The translations under genes and the position numbers were made by a program. From Lineus longissimus (lineage: Eukaryota > Nemertea > Pilidiophora > Heteronemertea > Lineidae), in the NCBI RefSeq assembly GCF_910592395.1, contig NC_088314.1, forward strand, positions 11,534,001-11,598,000: DNA of 64,000 nt, given 5' to 3'. Shown here in pieces: positions 18,111 through 27,055 of this stretch. Numbering within the stretch: the first letter of the stretch is position 1; the number at the start of each line of letters is the position of its first letter. The notes beneath the pieces are model-generated. The model was given only the letters and a program-made list of their open reading frames with translations, did not search any database and was not told the origin of the DNA.

Positions 18111-18233
18111 TTAGAGAATAGTTTGAACTAAAAGACCTACAAAAATTAATCCCATTGTAAAAGGTAAATGACTCGCTTCGCGGACGCTTGTTTCACTACT
18201 CGCTTCGCTCGTAGAAGTAGTTTGTTCATTCAT
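18111..18233 (-). CDS. 40-residue single-span membrane protein (small gene)
   Basis: This short open frame has a Ser/Thr/Glu-rich N-terminal half (TSTSEASSETSVREAS) and a C-terminal hydrophobic helix (FTMGLIFVGLLVQTIL). Its stop TAA lies directly against the AAAATAAACAG start signal of the integrase gene, as expected for tightly packed genes. It lacks a clear upstream AATAAATG. Small tail-anchored proteins are common in viruses. Moderate support only. Confidence 0.45.
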   Translation of the reverse strand: MNEQTTSTSEASSETSVREASHLPFTMGLIFVGLLVQTIL

Positions 18234-18247
18234 CAAATTTGATGAAT
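18228..18247. terminator. 20-bp palindrome downstream of the 362-residue gene
   Basis: ATTCATCAAATTTGATGAAT is a perfect palindrome, 26 nt past the stop of the minus-strand gene at 18273-19361. It also overlaps the start of the proposed 40-residue gene. Confidence 0.55.
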
Positions 18248-18272
18248 TAGTTTGTTTTGCTCGTGTCACTTG

Positions 18273-19361
18273 TCACTTTTTTCTGACATTGATATGTGAA
18301 TTGATGCCAAAAGTTGTATTTTCTGTAGCGGTTAACAGAGAGTTATTATACCCTTCAATTGTACCAATATGTAATCGCATATGACTAGGAACAAGTTGTA
18401 ATCCTAATCCAACGGCAAAATCTGGTCGTGAACCTGCTTTTTCTAAAGCATATGCAAGCGCTTGTTTTGAGTGAATGAGTACGCTCGCTGACTGAAATGT
18501 TTTGATGGAATCGACTAACGTTTGACCTTGAATCGCATCTTCCACTAAAATTCTAAATTGCTTTTGCGTGTCCAATGAATCAAGAATATCCTGTCGAATC
18601 ATGGTTTGTGAACCTAGAATACAATAAACATAGGTTCTAATCGATTCATTGATTCTACTCATGCCTGCTTTAGTCAATCCTTGACTGTCTAAGGTGATAA
18701 AATTTGTCCAATCGTCTGAGTAAATGAACGATAAATTATCAATATAAAGTCTATGATGGTCTGCATAGACATATCCTTTTTTATCTGCATTAAATGGAAA
18801 CTTACTAGGATCATTCAAATAATAGTTACCATTGTCCATGACAATGTCTAGCGCTTGTATTTTGCCTTTGTGAAAATAGTTGAAGTCCACGGAGCCAAAT
18901 TCAAGTTTCAAATTTTCATAAGCTTGTTTATTGTAGGGATTTTTTGATTGATTAAAGTCAGGATTTCCTGGTAATGGAATTTTTAGCTGGTGTAATATCT
19001 TTCTGATGGTAAAGTACACATGAAATCTAAAAATACTTTGTACTAAAGGATCAGCATGATTAATATGATTATGCCAGCTTACACCTGAACCTGATGTTGC
19101 GCAGTATAGTGCAAATTTAAATTGGTTTTCCCAGTTATCCATGGTTGCATTTTTAATATAATCTTGAACCTGTGCATAAGTTGAAAATTTTCGTGGATTC
19201 ACTTTATTAGGAAAAATATCAATTGTATTGAAATAAAAACTTTCATTTGGTGTTACATGAATTTTTTGATGAATGAAAGGATCCTTGGTCAAAGAGTTAT
19301 TCTTGTAAGTGACAGGATAGTTTACATCAGCATTATATTTTAAATAGTTTGGAAAGTCCAT
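18273..19361 (-). CDS. Conserved Polinton protein of unknown function, 362 residues
   Basis: A 362-residue soluble protein. Distinctive segments are CATSGSGVSWHNHINHADPLVQSIFRFHVYFTIRKIL (residues about 88-124; quoted in short: SGVSWHNHINHADPLV), FGSVDFNYFHKG and the C-terminal LGLQLVPSHMRLHIGT. This is the pattern of a protein repeatedly seen next to Polinton capsid or integrase genes. AAAAATAAATG marks the start. I know of no assigned function. A virion component is plausible, since the chain is mixed alpha/beta with no catalytic motif I recognise. Confidence 0.72.
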   Translation of the reverse strand: MDFPNYLKYNADVNYPVTYKNNSLTKDPFIHQKIHVTPNESFYFNTIDIFPNKVNPRKFSTYAQVQDYIKNATMDNWENQFKFALYCATSGSGVSWHNHINHADPLVQSIFRFHVYFTIRKILHQLKIPLPGNPDFNQSKNPYNKQAYENLKLEFGSVDFNYFHKGKIQALDIVMDNGNYYLNDPSKFPFNADKKGYVYADHHRLYIDNLSFIYSDDWTNFITLDSQGLTKAGMSRINESIRTYVYCILGSQTMIRQDILDSLDTQKQFRILVEDAIQGQTLVDSIKTFQSASVLIHSKQALAYALEKAGSRPDFAVGLGLQLVPSHMRLHIGTIEGYNNSLLTATENTTFGINSHINVRKK

Positions 19362-19407
19362 TTATTTTTATTTTTATTTCTATATTTTTATTTTTATATT
19401 TTAAAGT

Positions 19408-19500
19408 AGGTTACCAATTTGGTAACCTGTTGCCATTAAGACTGTGCCAAAAATGGCACAGTCTTATTGCCAAATCAAGGTCTAGCAAACTGCTAGACCT
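19408..19500. terminator. Three successive hairpins downstream of the polymerase gene
   Basis: Palindromes occupy 19408-19428 (AGGTTACC...GGTAACCT), 19439-19464 (the recurring TGTGCCA...TGGCACA word, copy 4) and 19478-19500 (AGGTCTAGC...GCTAGACCT). All are perfect or nearly so, and all lie just past the polymerase stop at 19503. Confidence 0.6.
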
Positions 19501-19502
19501 GT

Positions 19503-22106
19503 TTATTTTTTAAATCCAAGAGCTTTAGTTGAGATTCCATCTTCCAATATTGTACGTTTATCATCATTCGCATTCAACGCACATTTAGTCACTTGTTCAG
19601 TGTAAATTTGATGATTTCTTGACCTAAACACATTCATCCTTTTTTCGATTGGAATTTTTTCCAAGAGCACAGACTTGTAATCTTCAATAGTGATTTCATT
19701 TTTTACAACTTGCTTCTTGACACCTTTGCATTTCTTAACCTCTTCATCTTTATCAGTTATATAACTGTACAACTTAGAACGTAAAGCTATAAATTCAGTC
19801 ATGACATGACCAGCTTCTTCGTCTTTAAATTTTCCAATTACTTTCTTGTTCGTTTCATCAAACAATGCATGGTCTTTTGGAAAATTTGAAAAGTCAAATA
19901 ATTCAGCATCTTGTTTCATATCCTTATAAATATCAGGTGTTTCTATATGATAGACTAAAGAATCTGTATCAGTGTACAACAGTTGTGCTTTGTCACCGTA
20001 CTTTTTCATCATATGATTATAATGGAAATCATACATGTGTATTTTTGAGAGGTCTAAAATGGCCTGTCCCATAAATATTGGTTTATTGAGACAAACTTCT
20101 GCTTTTTGAGATTCTACCATGACTAGATCTTCACCAACAATTTTGTGACCTTTATAGTTGTTCGAATTGACTAATTTTCGAAGCTGATTGACATTTGTAG
20201 CCAATTTTATATTTTTCCTATCTCTGACTGATTCCATTGTCTTTCCAAAGCATGAATTGTTCATCAATTTGAAGAAGTCCTTTTCAAAGTCATTTTTCGC
20301 TTTGGCACGTTGACTTGTGTTTAAGTCAATATACTCTTTCAAAAAGTATGATTCTGTATAGGAAATTCCTCTATGAATCTTAGTCAATTTTAAACCTTGA
20401 CTCAAGTAGAATTTCAAAGCCTTGTGATGCACAATATATTTTTTCTTGTCTTGCAAGTTAGGAATCAACTTATCATTCAAATGTTCAGGTGCTAATGGAT
20501 ATGCATTGTGTAAGTCATGTAATTCTTGAGGATATTCTAAGTCAACTTCAAGTGTGCATGGGATGTCTTGCCAATTTTTTAATTCTGATTGAGTCATCCA
20601 TTTAAAATTAGAATGTGGTAATTTTTCACTCATGGATAATCCATACAAATTATTCGCATCAAGATAAGAGATATAACTTGTAGGTTGATTAGGATCGTGG
20701 TCTTTCAAATAGGGATTATTTGCTTTTGCATATCTATGACTTGCTTGACAGATTCCTCCTCTAATGCCACATTCAAAGAAGTTGTACATGTCTACATCTG
20801 TTAAAAGTTCAATTTCAACGTCAGTCTTTTTCAACATGGCTTGCCAAGACAATCCTGAGGCCGAATAAGCCCAGACTGGATCTAAATTATAAATCTCCAT
20901 GCATGTGTTCCTGAAATTTTCCATAATATCAGCTAGTAGAAGAACATCAGTCCTCAAATAAATTTCATGGTAATCTCTGAATGTTTTGCATCCAAATTTT
21001 TCCCATACATTCTTTGCATGGGAATAGTCTTCAACTGAAATTTTTGTAGCATTAAATTTTGAGTCAAATGCTTCAATGGGAGGTAATTCAGTCTGTTCAA
21101 ATTTTTCATGTGAGTCAACCCATTCATAAGGGTATATCCCTTTTCTAGTTAGAAGATCAAATTGTTCGTCTTTGTAATATTTTGACAGATTCTTTTTCTC
21201 TGTGTTAGGTAAATTATTTGCAAGATTTGCTAAAGATGACTGCATGAGTCTATATGAGTCAAGAAATCTGATCGATAGAGTCTTATGCTCGTCAACCTGT
21301 AACGTCTTGCTGAATGAAATATAGTTTTCACTATTTTTCGCGATGACATTCAGTCTACCTTTTAAATTTTTCACAAACAGATGAGCATCATAGCCTGAAA
21401 GATTATGAAAATAAACAGGTATGAAGTTTGGAGCTTGTAATTGAAGGTTACAATTATTACAGGCTGCTCCTCTGTATTTTCCATTAAAATGGTTGTGATC
21501 ACGAACTTTATAATTTTTTTCTGTAAATTCCTTGTCACAGAGATAACATTTTTCAGCTGTCTTGTGCTTAACCTGTTGTACTTGTGTTAAGGCTAACATA
21601 GCTTTAGGTTTGGTGAAATGATTGTCATGAATGTTATAGACAGCTTTTTCAATCTCTTCACAGAATCTTTCTCCTATATCTTCATTAGGATCGTTAACGC
21701 TATATTCTACTAAGAAATTTTTAGTCTTGATTTGATCCTTGTCAAAACAAACATAGAAGCTGAATGAGTTAGGAATATGCTCTTGAATTTGAACAGTTTT
21801 TTCACCTAATTGTTTGTCGATAGTCTTCAAAGATGATTCAAAGTCAGCTACTATAAAGACAGGATGTTTTTGTTCCATTTTTTTCTGATTGAATTCCAGG
21901 ATTTTTTCATGATCCTTAGGCATGCTAACTCTGACACATTCAAACTGCCTACAGTTCTCAAAATGTTGTCTATGTCTTCTTTCACGTTCCTCTTTCGTTC
22001 CACCTGAAGTAATTTTCATACATCTGAAGCATACTTTGATCTGTCCATCATGTTTAGAATGTGAGGAAGAAAACAGCCTAGAAAAGTTCTTGATCCAAGC
22101 ATAGTG
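19503..22106 (-). pseudogene. Protein-primed DNA polymerase B, exonuclease and polymerase part
   Basis: The open frame runs 19503-22184, but its first 26 codons (22107-22184) come from the nested transposon. Numbering on that frame: Exo I D114 and E116 (VADFESS); an HNH/endonuclease VII-like zinc insert at 213-246 (CYLC, RDHNHFNG, CNNC) typical of Polinton polymerases; Exo II at 261-270 (NLSGYDAHLF); Exo III near 409-419; motif A at 508-515 (LDANNLYG); motif B around 640-648 (LMNNSCFGK); motif C YTDTDS at 737-742; and a KxY-like stretch at 802-808. The catalytic part is intact, but it is separated from its N-terminal region by the 943-bp insertion and a frame change. Confidence 0.9.
22098..22106. 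repeat. 9-bp target duplication, left (AGCATAGTG)
   Basis: AGCATAGTG flanks the nested element on both sides (22098-22106 and 23050-23058). It duplicates codons of the polymerase gene. Confidence 0.9.
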
Positions 22107-23049
22107 CAAGGAGGATACCGCGGTGACGTCACGGCTTTTCCAAGATGGCGCTGCATATTGTAAACAAACTCGATCCACGGCCAAGGGAAAATCAAGTCAT
22201 CAAAAAAGTTAGATTTTTCGCATCAAATCAGAGTTATTAGTACTTTTCTGCTATGAAATAAGTCTTCAGACAATAAGCTATCATTTGAATAATGAAAAGT
22301 GCTGTTTTGATGGGGAAAATAGGGTTTTTTAAACCAAATAGCCGGGCACCGATCTTCCAAAATTAGCGATGGTTTCAAAACAGTCTCCCAGATATGGGGC
22401 AATCTCTTCATTATCATAATGGGATTTGGAGGCATGTTTACAGATTTTACAAGTTCGAGACCTGTAATACCTAAAACTCGCATAGATCCCCATAGATCCC
22501 CTCTATTTGTCGAGTTAGCGCCCCTGTAAGATCATGCATTTTCGGACACTAGAACGAAATCTTCCTGCGGATATCGCGGTTTCGGTGATGATTTAAGGAG
22601 AAATTGACTGTTCTTAGAGTTGTATGGGACAGAAATGAGTTCATACTTCATGAATACATGAATATATTATGATATGGGCGGGCTTCTAAGTCAAAACAAT
22701 AACAAACTCAACTGCATCTCTACTGTATATTGCATAGTGCATTGCCTAGTGTATTTCGTAGTGTATTTTATCGGATACATTATTTCCGCACTTTGGCCAC
22801 GCCAAACGTCTTTTTTATTCGTGGAAGTTAATCTGCTCTGTAAATTTTATTTTACACAGGAAGAATCCATACTAGGTATTGCAATATTTCATGTCTATTG
22901 GTGTTTTTGTGTACAAAAGCGCACCAGACAGTGAGACGTGGAGATGTGTTCAGTACTGGTGCTGTCAGTAGACTGAATCTGATTGGCCAAAGCGATCACT
23001 AATATGGGTCGGGATCACGTGATATGACGTCACCGCGGTATCCTCCTTG
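22107..23049. mobile_element. Non-autonomous DNA transposon inserted in the polymerase gene
   Basis: This 943-bp element begins CAAGGAGGATACC and ends GGTATCCTCCTTG. The terminal inverted repeats are about 25 bp and perfect, contain CCGCGG and TGACGTCA, and are flanked by a 9-bp target duplication. It has no transposase. A 9-bp duplication occurs in MULE-type and some other families, but the terminus does not let me assign one. A shortened relative lies at 29083-29773. The insertion plus duplication (952 bp) is not a multiple of three, so it also shifts the polymerase frame. Confidence 0.93.
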
Positions 23050-23694
23050 AGCATAGTGATAATTTGCATTATCTTTGACATTTTCAATGTGTTCACCTTC
23101 TGGAAAATCGTCACTATCTTTGTAGTGTAGAAGATTAATATACTTGTCTTCTGCTAAAATTCTCTCAGATATTCTAACTGGGGAAATTGGGTAAACTACT
23201 GTTTCATTATCTCCAATCACTTTCTGTGTAGGAATAAATGTAAATACATTGACTGCTAAGTCAGGTTTGTTCTTTTCAAATTTCTTAATATCTTTTATTT
23301 TGACAGGATATTCCAAATCTTTAAACATGTAATCAAATTCAGGTTTGTTGTAATTTGAAACTCGTTCTGTGTTTTTCTCTAAGTTTAAAAGATAAGATTC
23401 AACTGAGTATCTGAAGCATTTTTGATCAGAATTTTGTACATTAATCACAGCTTTTTTCTTCTGAATCTTTTCTGGTAAAGGAATATAGCTTGATCCTGAA
23501 AGTGGAGTGTAATTTACAGTGTGTAACTCAATCTTTATAACTTCTAAAAATTTCCAACCAGAACCTTTCTGAACTAAATTTTCCAGTTCATTAAGGAAGT
23601 CTTCGATGAGAGTGTCATAATTAAGTTCTTGATCCACATAAATGATGTGTCTAGAACGAAGTTGAAACTCTTTAACTTCGTTCTTCCTTTGCAT
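23050..23694 (-). pseudogene. Polymerase B, central N-terminal segment
   Basis: The open frame 22999-23694 carries the region before the exonuclease domain of Polinton polymerases: GSGWKFLEVIKIELHTV, then YTPLSGSSYIPLP, KKAVINVQN and CFRYSV. Its last codons run into the nested transposon. The first Met (23694) has no element-type start motif, and the frame is open upstream in an unbroken way for a few codons, so this is an interior piece rather than a separate gene. Confidence 0.8.
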
Positions 23695-23702
23695 TGAAAT
23701 GG

Positions 23703-24335
23703 TCAGGATAACCCCTCTTTATTTTCCTCATTAATTTTATCTTGTAAAACTGACTTAATTTTATTGAGATAGTTTTCAATGTCAATATTAGGCAAACCTT
23801 CCATTTGGAAATGATTAACATATCCTTTAAAAGCGGAGTCGAATTTTTTGAATGTTTTTAACTCTGAATGTTTTTCAATCAACTCCTGGATGAATTTTTT
23901 TGTCATGGAACTTTTAACATTGATGTCAAGTTCCTTCGCTTGTTTGAAAAGATCTGATTTCAAAATACGTTTAATGGGTTCCTTGGTCAAGAGTTCTTTC
24001 AATTTCTCAATATTAAGATTCTGATAACTCCTATGTCCAAGATCCTTAACTTGCTGTAAAAGAGGTTTCCTGATGGAAATTTTTGGTTTCACAGGTTTAG
24101 GTTTGATGTCAATCAAATTTTCCTGTGAAATTTTATCCTCTAAAATTGAGTCCAGCTGTTCTTTTTTAAACTTTCTAGGATTTATTCCTAGTCTTTGAGC
24201 TTGAACTCTTTTTTCAAGTTGAGTGAGTTGTGAAACTGGCTTGTCAATTTTCACTTCAACATCATTGAAACTGTTTGGAATTTGTTGAAGTTTTTCTAGT
24301 AACTTTTCTCTTGAAAGTGAACCATATTTTTTCAC
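23703..24335 (-). pseudogene. Polymerase B, N-terminal SAP-like region
   Basis: A 210-codon frame with no ATG at its start (GTG at 24335). Three short helix-turn-helix words (QAQRLGINPRKFKKEQLDSI, QQVKDLGHRSYQNLNIEKLK and QAKELDINVKSSMTKKFIQ) look like SAP/LEM-type DNA-binding repeats. It ends at a TGA (23703-23705), one frame away from the next segment. It probably belongs to the terminal-protein-like N-terminal part of the polymerase. A separate gene is the alternative. Confidence 0.62.
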
Positions 24336-24409
24336 CTTATTTCTTTAAGTTCGTCTGTTGAAAGTATCTCAGTTAATTTCATATTTCTTAGCGGCGTGGA
24401 AGACTCCAT
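24332..24409 (-). pseudogene. Start of the polymerase gene, frame broken after 25 codons
   Basis: CATAAATAAATG, the full start motif of the element, leads into a 25-codon frame that ends in TGA at 24332-24334. The SAP-like region continues at once in another frame. A one-base indel near 24335-24350 would explain this. No other start with the motif exists for the polymerase. Confidence 0.6.
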
Positions 24410-24485
24410 TTATTTATGAAAAAGTTTTATGTTAAGTATACGTTTAGGGAATTCCCCTTTTTTTAGTTTCGGTTTCGATAAGTCA

Positions 24486-25327
24486 TTTTTAGCTCAGCTG
24501 ACAAGCTGAGCTATTCATATGAGTAAATGGTAGAATGAATGTCCGTCTGTCTGTCTGTCTGTCTGTCCGTTAAACAGGCACGTTTCAAAACTATGGCGGA
24601 TAGGCGATAGATTTTCCCTATAAGCCATTTAGACCCTTCAGGACTCCTGAATAGACCAAGTGTGGGTCCGGCAGGATTAACAGTTTGGCCACCAGGGGGC
24701 AAAAAGCCTAAATCACAAAACAATTTTTTGGCGCTTTATTCAAGCAGATAGAAGCTTGAAATAAAGTTGAAAAGGACCGCATGCATGTAGGTCTTGAATT
24801 TACTAAGAGTAGTTTTGATTGATACTACCAGTTGGCGTTACTGAGCCAAAATCTGTGTTGACCTAGTTTAAGCTTGATTTGAATTTCCCGCTCTTGTATG
24901 ACTCTGAAGGTTGTGGGTTCCAATCCCACTTCGGGTCAATTTTTTTTTTTTTTTAATTTTTACTTTTTTCACTTGTAAATACATTTTCTTTACTTTTTTG
25001 AATAATTTGGTGGGCGGCCATCTTGGTTTTTTTTTTCTATTTTAAAGCCTTTGCTGTATCCAGAGTGACATGAATTTTATGGTTGGTGTACAATAAGTCT
25101 CCTTTACATGATATCACATGGGCTTTCTATTTGACCTGCTTTTCAAGGTCAGCCTGGCTCAGGCACTTAGATTTGACTAATAAGTGGCATATTTGTCACC
25201 ATTTAAAAGTCTTTTTACTTTGGTATGTTTGCCTGATATATTGACAAAACTGAGGTTGAAAGAGATCTATCGGGTACTTTCCATGTTCATATATTTCAGC
25301 TGAGCGCCAGGCCCTTGGGCCTCTTGT
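24486..25327 (+). mobile_element. Helentron-like non-autonomous element, family B (copy 1), nested in the Polinton
   Basis: The 5' end is TTTTTAGCTCAGCTGACA. The 3' end is TCAGCTGAGCGCC followed by the hairpin AGGCCC-TT-GGGCCT and CTTGT. The 5' AGCTCAGCTGA is the reverse complement of the internal 3' TCAGCTGAGC, an asymmetric terminal inverted repeat with a terminal 3' hairpin, as described for Helentrons/Helitron2. Inside are a CTGT microsatellite (24541-24570), a GGCCACCAGGGGGC word and a tRNA-like T-arm. It lies upstream of the polymerase start, between it and a decayed small gene. Confidence 0.65.
24905..24955 (+). other. tRNA-like T-arm with B-box followed by a T run
   Basis: GTGGGTTCCAATCCCAC forms a 5-bp stem and 7-nt loop with a B-box-like core, followed by a long T tract. 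The upstream half of a tRNA is not recognisable. Similar words occur in family A at 34967-35010 and 55848-55890. Confidence 0.45.
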
Positions 25328-25347
25328 ATAATCAAGTTTTTGATTAT
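25328..25347. terminator. Hairpin at the end of a decayed Polinton gene
   Basis: ATAATCAA and TTGATTAT form an 8-bp stem. It follows the region 25350-25567, which begins with a start motif but has no long frame. Confidence 0.45.
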
Positions 25348-25349
25348 AA

Positions 25350-25567
25350 GATTCCAAATGGAGACGACAACCACTTTATTATCCACTGATGAGTTAAAAA
25401 TACTAGCCTCTTGGTCATATGACTTTTCAAATTTCCCAATATTGAGAAGTTGAAAGAACTCTAGTGAAATTTAAAATTCTAGTTAATCCTCACTTGAGCG
25501 AAAATCTAGAACTTAGGGCTCACCACACCCATGAGAATTTGTGAAAATCATCATGGATGAGGCTTCA
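25350..25567 (-). pseudogene. Remnant of a small Polinton gene
   Basis: TTATAATAAATG at 25565-25577 on the minus strand matches the start motif of the element, but the frame closes after five codons. The stretch then holds no open frame until the hairpin at 25328-25347. The arrangement (motif, about 200 bp, hairpin) is that of a decayed gene. The protein is not recognisable. Confidence 0.35.
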
Positions 25568-25597
25568 TTTATTATAAGGAAAAGTTTTTTAATTTTT

Positions 25598-25858
25598 TTA
25601 AAAAATCCAATGTTGAGAAATATCATCATCTTTTTTGTAAATGAAGACATCATCTTTATCCAAATCTAAAATTTTAACCAAATCTAAAATTTTATCCTTT
25701 ATTCGTTTTGTCAATTTTACAATATACAATAGCTTTTTATCTCTGGGTATTAAAAATATTGAAAAACCATATTTATCTGATGATGAAAATTCTATCCTTT
25801 CAATTTTATACCAAATATTATCAGGAACATTTCTCCAATTGACACATTCTTCATTCAT
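25598..25858 (-). CDS. Small Polinton protein, paralogue 3 (right side)
   Basis: An 86-residue protein starting at a TATAAATAAATG. It shares CVNWRNVPDNIWYKIERIEF at the start and IYKKDDDISQHWIF at the end with the two left-side paralogues (8701-8967 and 9036-9290). It lies next to the inner edge of the right TIR in mirrored orientation. The homology is diverged, unlike the TIR gene, so this copy is no longer kept identical. Confidence 0.75.
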   Translation of the reverse strand: MNEECVNWRNVPDNIWYKIERIEFSSSDKYGFSIFLIPRDKKLLYIVKLTKRIKDKILDLVKILDLDKDDVFIYKKDDDISQHWIF

Positions 25859-25915
25859 TTATTTATAATTTATTTTATTTTATTTTATTTTATTTGATTT
25901 CAAGTGTGATGATGT

Positions 25916-26542
25916 TTTTATTTTCTTTAGATATAGGTTTAGTCATTATTCCAAGAGGTTAAATCCATAAAACTTTTTACCCTGTTTTGTCTCCTTGACT
26001 CCTGTGAATCTTATATAATTGTGATCAAGATTTATTTTTTGTTTGATGACACTCGTCGCCCAAACCGTCAACTCTTTAGATTCTGAGTCTTCAAGTTCAA
26101 GAAGTGTTGATTCTCCTATTTTTGTGCTTATACTTCTGAATGAGTTGATTTTGTACCATTTGTTCACTGGAAGATCTTTAAATTTTAGATAATCTGTTGA
26201 CTCTGTGACTCTTGATTCAAGTTCTTCATTTGATGGAAAGTTCATTTTATTTACAAGAAAATAATTTTCTTTAAGTAGACGTTTTGTCATTTTTGTAATT
26301 TTTGTAATTTTGGTAATTTTGATAATTTTGATAATTTTGATAATTTGGATGATTTGGATGATTTTGATAATTTTGATAATTTGGATGATTTGGATGATTT
26401 GTGACTTGACTGAAGTTTGACTAGAAACTATTTAGACTAGGATTTGACTGAGACTCTTTTGTGAACGTGTTGACTGGGATTTGACTTGGAGATTTTGACT
26501 GGGATTTGACTGCTGAGTTAGAACTGTCAATATTACACTACT
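25916..26542 (-). repeat. Polinton right terminal inverted repeat
   Basis: Mirror of 8075-8701 with few substitutions (for example in the codons near GTTTGGGCGACG versus the left copy). It ends CACTACT, followed directly by the TACATA duplication. Confidence 0.93.
25946..26245 (-). CDS. TIR-encoded small protein (right copy)
   Basis: The reverse-strand counterpart of 8372-8671, with the same length, start context (TAAATAAA before the ATG) and stop, and one visible residue difference. The frame is open further upstream to 26290. Near-identity of the two copies follows from inverted-repeat conversion during replication. See the left copy for the possible OB-fold character. Confidence 0.72.
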   Translation of the reverse strand: MNFPSNEELESRVTESTDYLKFKDLPVNKWYKINSFRSISTKIGESTLLELEDSESKELTVWATSVIKQKINLDHNYIRFTGVKETKQGKKFYGFNLLE

Positions 26543-26548
26543 TACATA
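26543..26548. repeat. Polinton target-site duplication, right (TACATA)
   Basis: Directly abuts the CACTACT end and matches 8069-8074. Confidence 0.93.
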
Positions 26549-26659
26549 TGCCTCACAATTCCAACCATGTTAGGATTTGATATGACCCCCCCCCCTCCGA
26601 ACATATAACATTGACATTTTGTTCACTTCTAAACTGATTTTTCCCATGGTTGTTGAGCT

Positions 26660-27020
26660 GTAGGGCTACACACCGTAGGGGAGTCTATACAATACCCCTG
26701 TCTCCCTCGTCATTGTCGTCTGTATCTTGTTTCAAAAACAGTGGCACATCTCTTAACTGCTCGAGCTATGAACTTGACACTTTGTACACAGAAGGCCCCA
26801 GGTCAGGTGATCTCTGACACTGAATTTCGGTCTGATTTGATTCTTCACTTGGCCACCAGGGGGCCAGAAGTGGAAACCTAAAAAGTGTGGTATCTCTCTT
26901 ATGAATGACTCGTTTTCGATAACATTTTTATGGTAGGGTCTCCTAGCAAGGATACATCACATATCGTATGGGTTTTTGATTTGACCTAATTTTCAAGGTC
27001 ACATAGGTCAAATGGTGTAA
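26660..27020 (+). mobile_element. Family A Helentron-like fragment
   Basis: It carries the family 5' words (CACCGTAGGGGAGTCTATAC at 26671), the GGCCACCAGGGGGCC word and the block TTGACCTAATTTTCAAGGTCA. The element breaks off near 27020 at a different sequence, so it lacks its 3' end. Confidence 0.6.
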
Positions 27021-27055
27021 ATTGGCCATTTAAGTGTACTTGTGGAACGTTTCTT

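Larger units (their letters stand above)
8075..26542. mobile_element. Complete Maverick/Polinton (endogenous polintovirus-like element)
   Basis: The 18,468-bp element is bounded by AGTAGTG and CACTACT, 627-bp terminal inverted repeats and a 6-bp target duplication. It encodes the diagnostic set: protein-primed polymerase B, retroviral-type integrase, A32-like packaging ATPase, double jelly-roll major capsid protein and a minor capsid candidate. It is AT-rich compared with its flanks. I could not find the adenain-like cysteine protease usual in the group. The two copies of the TIR gene differ at only a few bases, which suggests a fairly recent insertion, yet the polymerase is broken. Two later insertions are nested inside: 22107-23049 and 24486-25327. 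Confidence 0.96.

Noticed and set aside
24905-24955. A functional tRNA gene
   Set aside because: Only the T-arm and a T run are recognisable; no acceptor, D or anticodon arm could be fitted.
8075-26542. A free DNA virus genome rather than an integrated element
   Set aside because: The 6-bp target duplication and host flanking DNA on both sides show integration.
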